Shown piece by piece: positions 18,490 to 27,150 of a stretch of 64,000 bases of DNA. Origin of the DNA: Natrialba magadii ATCC 43099 (lineage in GTDB: Archaea; Halobacteriota; Halobacteria; Halobacteriales; Natrialbaceae); contig NC_013922.1 in assembly GCF_000025625.1 (NCBI RefSeq), forward strand, positions 2,976,001-3,040,000, in the 5' to 3' direction. Under the pieces are notes generated by a model. It saw only the letters and a program-made list of their open reading frames with translations. It searched no databases and was not told the origin of the DNA. Position 1 is the first letter of the stretch; the number at the start of each line of letters is the position of its first letter. The translations under genes and the position numbers were made by a program.

Positions 18490-19653
18490 ATGCTGGATTT
18501 CGTTCAGCTCGAAGCGGATTTAGACCAGGAAGAACGGTTGATCCGGGACACTGCCCGGGAGTTCGTCGAGGAGCACGTCAAGCCTGACATCGGCGAACAC
18601 TTCGAAGAGGGAACGTTCCCAACCGAACTGATTTCCGAGATGGGCGAGCTCGGCTTCTACGCGCCCAACCTCGAGGGATACGGTTCACCGAACGTCTCCG
18701 AGACGGCCTACGGGCTGTTGATGCAGGAGCTCGAGGCCGGCGACTCGGGACTGCGCTCGATGGCCTCCGTACAGGGTGCGCTCGTCATGTACCCGATCCA
18801 CGCCTACGGCAGCGAGGAACAAAAGGAAGAGTGGCTTCCAAAGCTCGGTCAGGGTGAGGCCGTCGGCTGTTTCGGCCTCACCGAACCCGAACACGGCTCG
18901 AACCCGTCGGGAATGGAGACCTACGCCGAAGCGGACGGCGACGGCTACGTTCTCAACGGTTCGAAGACCTGGATCACGAACTCACCAATTTCGGACGTCG
19001 CCATCGTCTGGGCGCGCGACCGCTCGAGTGAAGACAATCCCGTTCGCGGCTTCCTCGTCGAGACCGACCGCGACGGTGTCTCGACGAACAAGATCACCGA
19101 GAAGCTCTCGCTGCGCGCGTCGATCACCGGCGAGATTGGATTGAACAATGTTCACGTTCCGGAGGAGAACGTCCTGCCGGGCGTCTCCGGCATGAAAGGA
19201 CCACTCTCCTGTCTCACGCAGGCCCGCTACGGCATCGCCTGGGGGGCGATCGGTGCAGCGCGTGACGCCTTCGAGGAGGCACGACAGTACGCACAGGACC
19301 GCGAACAGTTCGGCGGCCCGATCGGTCGATTCCAGCTCCAGCAGCGCAAGCTCGCGGAGATGGCGACCCAGATCACGCTCGCACAGTTGCTCGCCTACCG
19401 ACTGGCCGAGCTCAAAGAGCGCGGTGACATGCAGCCACACCACGTCTCGCTGTCCAAGCGCAACAACGTCCGCATGGCTCGCGACCAGACCCGCGTCGCC
19501 CGCGAGATGCTCGGCGGCAACGGCATCACCACGGACTACTCGCCGATGCGTCACATGGCGAACATGGAGACGGTCTACACCTACGAAGGTACCCACGACA
19601 TCCACACGCTGGTGCTCGGCGAGGAGCTAACCGGTATCAAGGCTTACCAGTAA
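18490..19653 (+). CDS. Glutaryl-CoA dehydrogenase-like acyl-CoA dehydrogenase, 387 aa
   Basis: An acyl-CoA dehydrogenase of the glutaryl-CoA type. Features shared with human GCDH are GYG...AYGLLMQELE, the substrate-carboxylate-binding region SGLRSMASVQGALVM (conserved Arg and Ser), the GCFGLTEPEHGSNPSGMET FAD segment, and the C-terminal TYEGTHDIHTLVLGE containing the catalytic Glu. The enzyme oxidatively decarboxylates glutaryl-CoA to crotonyl-CoA, the substrate of the hydratase in this block. The start at 18490 (MLDFVQLE) is preferred because a TATA-like ACCATAATAC at 18451-18460 lies about 33 bp upstream; ATGs at 18463 and 18436 are alternatives. It is transcribed divergently from the TRAP operon. 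Confidence 0.88.
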   Translation: MLDFVQLEADLDQEERLIRDTAREFVEEHVKPDIGEHFEEGTFPTELISEMGELGFYAPNLEGYGSPNVSETAYGLLMQELEAGDSGLRSMASVQGALVMYPIHAYGSEEQKEEWLPKLGQGEAVGCFGLTEPEHGSNPSGMETYAEADGDGYVLNGSKTWITNSPISDVAIVWARDRSSEDNPVRGFLVETDRDGVSTNKITEKLSLRASITGEIGLNNVHVPEENVLPGVSGMKGPLSCLTQARYGIAWGAIGAARDAFEEARQYAQDREQFGGPIGRFQLQQRKLAEMATQITLAQLLAYRLAELKERGDMQPHHVSLSKRNNVRMARDQTRVAREMLGGNGITTDYSPMRHMANMETVYTYEGTHDIHTLVLGEELTGIKAYQ

Positions 19654-20162
19654 GCGAACGCTGGCGTCAGCGCCTTCACCTTCACCTTCGACTTCCGACT
19701 ACCACATCGCTGTCTTCTCTGCTCTGCTCGTTTTGTCTCTCTCCGTCTCCGCTCACACTGCTCGTCTCTCACTCTGCTCGCCTCTCACTAACTCGGTTCT
19801 AGACACCCGTCCGTTGCACGCTCCGAAATATGCTACCTCACACTGAGCAGGGCCGAACAGCGGACAACAGTAGTCTCCAACGACGGTGCCAAACGAGTTG
19901 TACTCGAGACACTGAAGCGGGCGCGTGGAGCCGGTCAGTCGTACTCGACAGTTGGAATCTGGACTCGTGTTCCAGAGAGCGGACACACCAGTTCGCATGG
20001 TGAAACACCGCAGTTACTGTGTGAAATGGACGTTACACGGTAGCAGCCAGCACTGGTCGCAAACAGGCTCAAGCGTCACATTTGCCATCGTCTGTTTCAC
20101 GCTGAGGTAGTCTCGTTTTACTCTCCGGAACATTCATTGGCGCGCCGCCGGAACGCGCTGCT
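19654..20162. other. Intergenic region, no gene seen
   Basis: About 500 bp without a supported gene. The first 150 bp downstream of the glutaryl-CoA dehydrogenase are strongly C/T-rich on the plus strand (around 19670-19795, repeated CTCTGCTCG- and TCTCAC-type words). The rest is unremarkable. A T-rich run near 20113-20120 may belong to the IclR-gene promoter. Confidence 0.6.
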
Positions 20163-20927
20163 ATGCGCACCGACCGAACCGACCGGGACGATGTGGGGGT
20201 TTCCACGACCCGCAAAACGTTCGAAATCCTCGAAACGCTCGCGGACGAGGACGGCGTGACGATCACGGAACTCACCCGTCGAACGTCGTTCACCAAGAGC
20301 ACCGTCTACCGCCACCTCTCGACGCTCGTCGACCTCGGCTACGTCGTCGAGCGCGACGGCGCGTACTTCGTTGGTTTTCGGTTCCTCGAGATCAGCGAGC
20401 AGGCCCGCGGCCGCAAGAAGGGGTACACCGCGGCGAAACGGAAGGTGTTCGAACTCGGCAAGGAGACTGACGAGCGCGCCGTCTTCATCGTCGAGGAGGA
20501 CTACGAGGGGGTCTACATCCACCGATATGGAAGCCTCTCCGATACGATGATCGGCAAACGCCGCCCGCTGCACTCACTGGCCGCCGGAAAGACGATCCTC
20601 TCGGAGTGGGACGACGACGCCGTCGCCGAGTTCATCGACACCGTCGGGCTGGATCCCAGCACGGACAACACCATCACCGATCCCGACGAACTGTACGCCG
20701 AACTCGAGACGATTCGCGAGCGCGGTTACGCGGTGAACAACGAGGAGCACATGGCCGGCCTCCGTGGCGTTGCCGTCCCGGTCTATACACCGGACGAGAC
20801 GCTGCTCGGTGCACTGAGTGTGTTCGGGCCGACGAGTCGGTTCAAGGACGAGTACGTCCACGAGGAACTGCCAAATCGCCTCTGGGACAAGGCGGGCGAA
20901 ATCAAAGTGACGCTGGCGTACGGCTGA
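20163..20927 (+). CDS. IclR-family transcriptional regulator, 254 aa
   Basis: The N-terminal winged helix-turn-helix (about residues 15-75) includes TRKTFEILETLADEDGVTITELTRR and FTKSTVYRHLSTLVDLGYV (recognised in parts). The C-terminal IclR effector-binding domain (about 80-250) has RRPLHSLAAGKTILSEW, RERGYAVNNEEHMAGLRGVAVPV and LLGALSVFGPTSRF. Length is typical. IclR proteins usually control adjacent catabolic genes in response to a small organic ligand. Its position beside glutaryl-CoA dehydrogenase and the TRAP operon makes it the likely regulator of this block, although its operator cannot be identified from one sequence. Confidence 0.93.
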   Translation: MRTDRTDRDDVGVSTTRKTFEILETLADEDGVTITELTRRTSFTKSTVYRHLSTLVDLGYVVERDGAYFVGFRFLEISEQARGRKKGYTAAKRKVFELGKETDERAVFIVEEDYEGVYIHRYGSLSDTMIGKRRPLHSLAAGKTILSEWDDDAVAEFIDTVGLDPSTDNTITDPDELYAELETIRERGYAVNNEEHMAGLRGVAVPVYTPDETLLGALSVFGPTSRFKDEYVHEELPNRLWDKAGEIKVTLAYG

Positions 20928-21333
20928 GCTACAGGCGCTGGTCGCAGTATTCGGTTCTCGTTCTCGTTCTCGTTCTCGCTCTTGCTCTTGCTCTCTGTCT
21001 ATCCGTTGTATACACCTCATAGCCCGCCTGAACGAAAGGCACCAGCCAGTCCAATTTCGGCATACGAAACGAGCCCCAGCGAGTGTCGGACTGGGGACTA
21101 CCGCCTTGCTATGAAGGGACACTATCAGCCGTCGCTGTTTCACCAGTATCCCAGATGGTGGTAGCAAGTGTCCGCCATGCGGAACGAGCGTCTTATCGGA
21201 CGGGCGTGCCACCACCGAAACGACTTTCGGGGGCTGACCGAAAGTCGTCGCAAACGATGGATCACGAGAACGATCGGTGGGGTTGGAATCAACGCGAGAT
21301 ACAGCCATCGAAGCCGGGAGCTGCCAGCTCACC
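20928..21333. other. Intergenic region with short CT-rich hexamer repeat
   Basis: Contains a TCTCGT/TCTTGC hexamer run at about 20953-20999 (roughly seven units), downstream of the IclR gene. No gene is supported before the RdfA start at 21334; the upstream in-frame ATG at 21277 adds a segment without family similarity. An AC/GA-rich region follows with no clear structure. Confidence 0.6.
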
Positions 21334-21957
21334 ATGACCGACGAATCGTCGACGCCAGGTCCGAAGCCGAAAGTCGCCCGTCTCATCGACGCGTACGGGC
21401 CCGAACTCGCTGGAATCGGTGAGGAACTCGAGGCACGGTGGACGGACCCCGAGACCGACGACAGCCTGCGGACGCTCGCAGACTGGTTCAACGAGCAACT
21501 GCTACAGGCGGCGCTCGCCGACGCCGGCGTCGAGACGGTCACCGACGACGTCTCACAGCTCTACTCGCTGCTCGCAGGTGATACCGGGAGTCGCGGCGAA
21601 CGAACACAGATCGAGCGTCGACTCGAGCGCCAGGGCGTCGACGTGGCGTCACTCACCGACGAGTTCGTCTCCTACGGCGCGATCCGGTCGTATTTGACCG
21701 GCTACCGAAACGCGTCACCGCCGCCGGCCGACGGACGGGCGAACGCGGCGACGACGGCCCGAACGATCGATGGCCTTCGCCAGCGGACGGTCGCCGTTAC
21801 GGAAAGTAAACTCGACCGATTACAGGACACCGACCAGCTACGAGTGGGTCCACATCGAGTGTTCGCAGACGTGCAGGTACTCTGCGAGCGCTGTGGAAAG
21901 CAGTACGACGTGGCAGATCTGCTGGATGCGGGCTCGTGTGACTGTTATGAGTCCTGA
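21334..21957 (+). CDS. rdfA: RdfA-family protein (rod-determining factor-like), 207 aa
   Basis: I recognise the haloarchaeal RdfA family. Its features are an N-terminal KVARLIDAYG segment, RWTDPE...SLRTLADWFNEQLL (a probable HTH-like helical region, about residues 30-60), the GVDV...LTDEFVSYGAIRSYL block, and TIDGLRQRTVAVTESKLDRL. The protein ends in a small zinc-binding module with CERCG and a final CDC motif. In Haloferax volcanii, RdfA is needed for the rod cell shape; its biochemical activity is not well defined. The protein is soluble. The start at 21334 is the first ATG with family similarity. It lies 213 bp from, and convergent with, an archaeal SMC-like gene; family members commonly sit next to such genes. 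Confidence 0.8.
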   Translation: MTDESSTPGPKPKVARLIDAYGPELAGIGEELEARWTDPETDDSLRTLADWFNEQLLQAALADAGVETVTDDVSQLYSLLAGDTGSRGERTQIERRLERQGVDVASLTDEFVSYGAIRSYLTGYRNASPPPADGRANAATTARTIDGLRQRTVAVTESKLDRLQDTDQLRVGPHRVFADVQVLCERCGKQYDVADLLDAGSCDCYES

Positions 21958-22170
21958 GGACTGGCGCACGGACCGGCTGTCGGGCGTAGATGGTACGTGT
22001 TACGCGTTACGTGTCATGTGTTACGTGTCACGTGCCATGTGCCATATACCGTCGAATACCGACAGTCGCGCCGCTCTCGAGACGTAACTGCAAACAGCGG
22101 TCGAGCTAGTTCGGATACTGAACCCATAACACCGATACCGGTGTTACGAGATACGTCCAACGGGCCGTGA

Positions 22171-24153
22171 TTAAATCTCGGTCACGCGGTCGTACTCGTC
22201 GTCGATCGCCGCTGCGTCCTCGGGCAGCAAGGCAACGACGAGGAAGTCGGTGTGTGATTCGAAGTACTCTACAAGCGATGCGATTCGGTTCGAGTCAAGC
22301 GCTTCCAGCGAGTCGAGCAGCATGAACGGCACCTCCTCGTAGACTTCGTGGACGAGATAGCCCGCGAGTCCGAAGATCAGGCCCGTCACCTCCCGTTCAC
22401 TCTCGCTCAGGTGGTCGATTGTATCCTCGTAAGTCCGCCCATCTGCCGTGCTGCGGACGATGTGCAGATCGAACGCCGTCTGTTCGACCTTCCGGCGACC
22501 TTCCCGAACCGTCTTCCCAACCCGCTCGATCCAGATCCGGTCGATATTGTCGTACTCGAGTACCTCGAGCACGGCGTCCATGTGCTCGTTGAACGACTCG
22601 ACGGCCTCGCGTTCGATTCGGTCGATACGAGTGCGCAGTTCCTCGAGTTCGTCGCGAATTTCCTCACGGCGCGCTTCGAGACGCGCCTGTTCGTCGAGGT
22701 CGGATTCGATCTCCTCGATGCGTTCGGTCGTCGTCTCGAGGTCGCGCTCGAGCCGTCCGAGGGAGAACTCGAGTTCGTTTGCGCGGCGGTTGAGGTCGAG
22801 GAGACTCTCCTCATCGTCCTCGCTCTCGTCGTCGGATTCAGCCTCGAGTTCCGCGGCTTCGGTTTCGAGGGCGTCAATTTCGGCTTCGAGTTCCTCGCGG
22901 CGGTCGGTGAGGTCGTCGAGACGGGCCTCGCGCTGGTCGATCTCGTCGCTGACGGACTCGAGACGGCGGTCGACGCGTTCGTGGCGCTGGCGTGTCTGGT
23001 TAATCTCACGGCGCTCAGTACGAAGCGATTCGATCCGGTCTTCGAGGTCGTCGCGCTCTGCGAGTTTCGTCTCCTGGTGGTCGCGCAGGCGCTCGATCGT
23101 GCCCTCGATTTCGTCGCGCTCGACCTGTGTTCCGCAGGTCCAACAGCGGACGGTTTCCTGGTCCTCGACGAGCTGGTCGGTGAGCGATTCGGCGTCCGAC
23201 TCGTGTTCGACGCCGTCGGCCAGCAACTGCCGAATTTCGGGGTGCGATCCCTCGAGCATCTCCTCGTTGAACTGGACGATGCTCTGTAGCTGACTGATGA
23301 CGCCGTCGATCGACTGCGACTGGCGCTGGAGGCGGTCGATTTCGTCGTCGACCTCCTCGCGGTCGAGTGAGTCGAGATCGGGGAGATCTGCGCGTTCGTC
23401 CTCGAGTTCCTCGCGCTCTCCGCGCAGTGCGGAGAGACTCTCCCGTTCAGTTTCGAGATCGAAGCGGACGTCCTCGAGTGCAGACCGTCGCTCACGGAGT
23501 TCGCTCAGTTTTGCCTCGAGTTCGTCCTGGCCCTCCTGCTGGGCGTCGGCGCTAGCTTCGGCCTCCTCGATCGCCTCTTTGACGACCTCGAGTTCCTCGC
23601 GCTTGTCCTCGATTTTGTTCTGAAGGTCGGTACGCTCCTGTTCGAGCCCCGGGAGCTCGTTCTTGAGCGACTCGAGTCGATCGAGTTCGCTCGAAAGTTC
23701 GTTCTTCTCGTCGGTCAGCCGCGAGATTTCCCGTTCGATTTCGTCGGTGTCGACCGGCCGAAGGATGATCTCGCGCAGGTCGTCCTCCATCGTGACGGCG
23801 CGGCGCGCCGGGTTGGACTCGAGAAGGAACGCGTAGAGGTCGGCGAGTTTCGGATCGTCGAGATACGGGTCGCCGTCGGTGACGACAGAGTTCCCCGTGC
23901 GTGTAAGCGTCCGAGTGTACGTTTCGCCGTCGAGTTCGAGTTCGGCATACCCCTCCTCGGCGTCGGCCTTGAGTGAGGCAGATTCGCCACCAAGTGCGGC
24001 CATAAACGCCTGGAGAAGCGATGTTCGGTTCGTCGCGTTGCGCCCGGCGAGGACGGTTATACCCGACTCGAGTTCGACTGTCGTCTCATCGATCCCACCA
24101 ATGTTCTGCGCCCGTAATCGCGCCTCGTGGGCAATCGACTCCTGTGTAGCCAT
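22171..24153 (-). CDS. Archaea-specific SMC-related protein (Sph/ASRP type), 660 aa
   Basis: An SMC/Rad50-like ATPase. The N-terminal half-domain has an unusual Walker A, LAGRNATNRTSLLQAF (about residues 35-50), with an Asn-Arg pair where Gly-Lys is expected; this is typical of haloarchaeal ASRPs. A long coiled coil (about 150-540) is interrupted by a CxxC zinc hook, RCWTCGTQV (about residue 340). The C-terminal half-domain has an ABC-signature-like LSESEREVTGLIFGLAGYL and a Walker B, PFMLLDSLEALDS. Haloarchaeal Sph proteins are implicated in chromosome organisation or repair. Convergent partner of the RdfA gene. ATGs at 24156 and 24153 are equivalent starts. Confidence 0.9.
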   Translation of the reverse strand: MATQESIAHEARLRAQNIGGIDETTVELESGITVLAGRNATNRTSLLQAFMAALGGESASLKADAEEGYAELELDGETYTRTLTRTGNSVVTDGDPYLDDPKLADLYAFLLESNPARRAVTMEDDLREIILRPVDTDEIEREISRLTDEKNELSSELDRLESLKNELPGLEQERTDLQNKIEDKREELEVVKEAIEEAEASADAQQEGQDELEAKLSELRERRSALEDVRFDLETERESLSALRGEREELEDERADLPDLDSLDREEVDDEIDRLQRQSQSIDGVISQLQSIVQFNEEMLEGSHPEIRQLLADGVEHESDAESLTDQLVEDQETVRCWTCGTQVERDEIEGTIERLRDHQETKLAERDDLEDRIESLRTERREINQTRQRHERVDRRLESVSDEIDQREARLDDLTDRREELEAEIDALETEAAELEAESDDESEDDEESLLDLNRRANELEFSLGRLERDLETTTERIEEIESDLDEQARLEARREEIRDELEELRTRIDRIEREAVESFNEHMDAVLEVLEYDNIDRIWIERVGKTVREGRRKVEQTAFDLHIVRSTADGRTYEDTIDHLSESEREVTGLIFGLAGYLVHEVYEEVPFMLLDSLEALDSNRIASLVEYFESHTDFLVVALLPEDAAAIDDEYDRVTEI

Positions 24154-24575
24154 CATTCGAATAACTTCCTAGCCGAGTGATAAACCTTTGGAGGGGAACG
24201 ATAAGTGTGGGTGGGGACTCGACCGAGGAACCGCCGAGTTACCGCGAACACATATAGAAGTGTTATAGAGATTAGTTATATTTCTTTCTTATGTATAAGG
24301 TGCTATTCTCGAACGATGGTATGCATACAGTATGGCTACCTCCATAGTAGTCGGTATATACCGTATAACCTGCATATCTCTGTCTGCAGGAAACGCGTGG
24401 GACAAAACTGAGACTGTGGTGAATTAATCAGGATACAAACACATATCAGTAAATATCGATGGAAAATACAATTGGGTACGTAGTATTAAATTCTGGCCTA
24501 CACTTCTATGCCACCTGTTATCTCTTGATCCATTCCATCTGGTGGTTTATATACAATAACGCAACCAGCGAAGCT
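24154..24575. other. AT-rich intergenic region with palindromes
   Basis: About 420 bp, clearly AT-richer than the rest of the window. It contains the perfect palindromes GTATGCATAC (24319-24328) and CGGTATATACCG (24352-24363), several TATA-like words, and the leaderless promoter of the DUF3006 gene at its right end. The upstream in-frame ATG at 24459 gives a hydrophobic extension of uncertain reality. No other gene is seen. Confidence 0.6.
24546..24554 (+). promoter_or_regulatory. TATA box for DUF3006 gene
   Basis: TTTATATAC is centred 26 bp upstream of the ATG at 24576. This is the spacing expected for a leaderless haloarchaeal transcript, and it supports the 24576 start over the upstream ATG. 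Confidence 0.75.
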
Positions 24576-25031
24576 ATGGCCTCACAGAAGACGCCATCGC
24601 GACGCACTGCACTCCGAACGCTGACCACCCTCGCAACTGGCCTGACACTCGGCGGTCCGAGTGTCGCTGGGTCCGTGGGTGCACAAACCGACGCAGACTC
24701 CGATGGACCTGCCGATACCGAACGGTACGTCGCCGTCGTCGACCGGATCGTCGACGGCGAACACGTCGTCTTGCTACTCGAGGAGGACGGCCAGATCGTG
24801 GACGAGTTGGTCGTTCCACGGTCAGAGTTCGATACCGTCTCCGAGAGTGATATTCTGGCCGTGATCATCGCGGACGACGAACTGCTCGACTACCGAATCC
24901 TGCCGGAGCGACCCTGTGATATCGACGCTGTGGACATCGCTGCCGACAGCCAGGACGACCTGGATGCCGACCGTGAGACGACGCCAGCACCATCCCGTCA
25001 GAGTCGTGCTGAAGAAGCCGACTGTCTCTAG
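24576..25031 (+). CDS. Exported DUF3006-domain protein, 151 aa
   Basis: The N-terminus has a Tat-like signal: an RR pair in PSRRTALRTLTTLATG, a hydrophobic stretch and an AQ-type cleavage region near VGAQTDAD. A DUF3006 domain follows (about residues 48-100), YVAVVDRIVDGEHVVLLLEEDG ... VVPRSEF, an SH3-like beta barrel found in exported or lipoprotein contexts in Bacillota and archaea. The tail is acidic and Ser/Arg-rich. The function of DUF3006 is unknown; it often sits near metallo-beta-lactamase nucleases or is fused to them, but none is present here. The TATA box 26 bp upstream sets the start. Confidence 0.78.
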   Translation: MASQKTPSRRTALRTLTTLATGLTLGGPSVAGSVGAQTDADSDGPADTERYVAVVDRIVDGEHVVLLLEEDGQIVDELVVPRSEFDTVSESDILAVIIADDELLDYRILPERPCDIDAVDIAADSQDDLDADRETTPAPSRQSRAEEADCL

Positions 25032-25109
25032 CACATCCGCTACCATTGTTTCCAGAGTAGACGCCGTTGCCGAACAACGGCAATCTCTGGCGGGGAAACA
25101 ATGAACGAA

Positions 25110-25120
25110 TTTATATATGG
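25110..25120 (+). promoter_or_regulatory. TATA box for SDR gene at 25140
   Basis: TTTATATATGG is centred about 25 bp upstream of the ATG at 25140. It indicates a leaderless mRNA and argues that the ATG at 25101, which lies upstream of the promoter element, is not the start. Confidence 0.78.
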
Positions 25121-25139
25121 TCCGGATGATGGCGTACCC

Positions 25140-25895
25140 ATGCGACTCGCTGACAAAACCGTGGTCATCACCGGTGCAGCGGCAGGGATCGGACGGGCAA
25201 CCGCCGAACGGTGTGCCGAGGAGGGCGCACACGTCATCGTCACGGACATCAACGACGACGGCGTGGCCGTCGCCGAGGCCATCGAGGAGGCAGGCGGCTC
25301 CGCCGCGTTCTACAAACTCGACGTGACCGACGCCGAGCAGTTCCACGACGTAATCGACGACATCGTCGCCGAGCACGGACTCGACGTTCTCGTCAACAAC
25401 GCCGGCACCGGCCACCCCAGTGGCAGTCTGGAAACCATCGACGAGTCGATCCGCGACTTCGTCGTCGACGTGAACATCAACGGTGTCTGGAACGGCTGTC
25501 ACGCCGCGTTACCGCACCTGAAAGAGCAAGGCCACGGCGCAATCGTCAACGTCGGCTCGCTGGCGAGCCTCCTTGGACTCCCGAAACAGGCAGCCTACTC
25601 GCTGACGAAGGGGGCCGTCCTGAACATGACTCGTGCCGTCGCGGCCGAGGCTGGTCCCTACGGCATCCGCGCGAACACGGTCTGTCCGGGCTTTACTGAA
25701 ACGCAGTTGCTCGACCAGTATCTGGCCACTCGAGACGACCCCGAGGCAGCGCGCGAGCAGATGGCCGAAGAGTACCCACTGAAACGCCTCGCCACGCCGG
25801 AGGAAATCGCCGATGCGATTCTCTTCCTCGCAAGCGACGAGGCCTCGTTCGTGACCGGCCATGGACTGGTCGTCGACGGTGGGTTCTCGGCATAG
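25140..25895 (+). CDS. SDR-family oxidoreductase (3-oxoacyl-ACP reductase/glucose dehydrogenase-like), 251 aa
   Basis: Classical short-chain dehydrogenase. The N-terminal TGAAAGIGRATAERC cofactor motif is followed by the acidic VTDIND, which favours NAD(H), then NNAGTG. The catalytic Ser is in NVGSLASLLG, and YSLTKGAVLNMTRAVA carries the catalytic Tyr and Lys. The C-terminus is the typical FLASDEASFVTGHGLVVDGGF. Full length (about 250 residues), cytoplasmic. Substrate specificity cannot be inferred. The start is fixed by the TATA box at 25110. It forms a single-gene unit between DUF3006 and a convergent deacylase. Confidence 0.92.
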   Translation: MRLADKTVVITGAAAGIGRATAERCAEEGAHVIVTDINDDGVAVAEAIEEAGGSAAFYKLDVTDAEQFHDVIDDIVAEHGLDVLVNNAGTGHPSGSLETIDESIRDFVVDVNINGVWNGCHAALPHLKEQGHGAIVNVGSLASLLGLPKQAAYSLTKGAVLNMTRAVAAEAGPYGIRANTVCPGFTETQLLDQYLATRDDPEAAREQMAEEYPLKRLATPEEIADAILFLASDEASFVTGHGLVVDGGFSA

Positions 25896-25934
25896 CGCCG
25901 TCCCGCGGGTACCGTTTCACCAACCCGCGACCCC

Positions 25935-26005
25935 GGCGCAGTTGCAGTTGCAGTTGCGGTTCCAGTTTCAGCTCCAGCACCAGTTTCAGTTCCAGTCGCA
26001 GTTAC
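25935..26005. repeat. CAGTTGCAG/CAGTTTCAG hexamer run
   Basis: Intergenic run of degenerate 6-bp units (CAGTTG, CAGTTT, CAGTTC, CAGCTC) just downstream of the SDR stop and upstream of the convergent deacylase stop. It is probably produced by slippage. It might contribute a transcription stop between the convergent genes, but no U-rich tract is evident. Confidence 0.75.
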
Positions 26006-26020
26006 ACCCCGTCGCTCTCA

Positions 26021-27034
26021 TCAGTTCTCCGACTCGCGAACCAGCGCAACACTCGCAAGCGTCTCTCCCTCCACAACAGTCGCCTCCTGTGTAAGCGCGT
26101 ACAACACTCCCGATCGCTCCGTCGTCGCCGTCGCCAACGGCTCGTAGGTCGCCGGATCGAACACCGTCCCCAGGGTCGTCCCCGCCGAAATGAACTCGCC
26201 TAACTCGAGTGCCTGCTCGGGACGGAAGAGGCCGGATTCGGGTGTCGTCACCTTTCCAAGGTGGTTCCGGGCGATGGTCTGGTCGTGGTCGATGACGTCG
26301 CCTGGAAGGAGTTCAAGTGTGCGACAGACGTTGAACAGGCCATCGACACCGGTTTCGACAGCACTCTCGACGATCTGTTTGTTGTGCGCGAGTTCGGGGG
26401 TGATCGCCGGAATGCCTTCCTCGGCGGCGGCGACGCGGAGTTTACCGGCGAAGCCGCGGCGGTGCCACTCCTCGGAGGCGTCGTCGTTCGCCTCCTCTGA
26501 GAGGAGTAAGTCGGTCCCGAACGCGGTGGCGAGGTCGCGGGCACGGTCGTCGCCCTCGCGGTAGACGACGTGTGGGTACATGTCGGGACTGCCGGTGTGG
26601 AGGTCGACGATCGCATCGGCCTGTGTTACGTACTCCCAGAGCGTGGCGGCCATGCGCTGGTGGAGGCTGCCATCAGCGTCGCCCGGCCAGACCCGATTCA
26701 TATTGCTGTTGACGCTGTCGAAGGCCTCTGGGGCGGTGTAAGAGACGCGGTCGAAGGTGAGTGGATTCGCGACAGGGACGGCGATGATGGTCCCCGACAG
26801 GGGTTCCTGCAGGAGCCGCTCGTGAAAGCGCCGCAGGGTTTCGGTACCGTTCACCTCGCGGCCGTGCTGGGCAGCCTGGATGTACAGCGTCGGTGCGTCG
26901 TCGGTGCTGGGGTCGTCAGCCGTGTCGGCGTCCGCGCCGGCAGGACGATAGGTGTGAACCGTCGTCGTAAGCGCAACGCCGGACGGGAGCCGTGCGAGTG
27001 TCACCGTCTCGGACGTATGCTCCGTCTCGGTCAT
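26021..27034 (-). CDS. Succinylglutamate desuccinylase/aspartoacylase-family zinc hydrolase, 337 aa
   Basis: An M14-like metallo-acylase. Zinc ligands appear as AAQHGREVNGTE (His and Glu) near residue 55 and as the second His in VDLHTGSPDMYPHVV. The catalytic Glu is in ITPELA. The C-terminal beta domain includes AGTTLGTVFDPATYEP. Family members deacylate N-acyl amino acids (aspartoacylase, succinylglutamate desuccinylase, ectoine-derivative deacylases such as DoeB). In haloarchaea the exact substrate is unassigned. I chose the ATG at 27034 (MTETEH); an ATG at 27049 is 5 codons upstream. It is convergent with the SDR gene and divergent from cyclophilin. Confidence 0.85.
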   Translation of the reverse strand: MTETEHTSETVTLARLPSGVALTTTVHTYRPAGADADTADDPSTDDAPTLYIQAAQHGREVNGTETLRRFHERLLQEPLSGTIIAVPVANPLTFDRVSYTAPEAFDSVNSNMNRVWPGDADGSLHQRMAATLWEYVTQADAIVDLHTGSPDMYPHVVYREGDDRARDLATAFGTDLLLSEEANDDASEEWHRRGFAGKLRVAAAEEGIPAITPELAHNKQIVESAVETGVDGLFNVCRTLELLPGDVIDHDQTIARNHLGKVTTPESGLFRPEQALELGEFISAGTTLGTVFDPATYEPLATATTERSGVLYALTQEATVVEGETLASVALVRESEN

Positions 27035-27150
27035 ACCCGACGATACCACCGCCTGATGTATGTAGTTGCGGTCCGCGAGGGACAGCCAGCGGCTGTCCAG
27101 TAGCGAGTCGAGACCACTACCGTTTTCACTCGTCCCGTCGACCCCGACGT

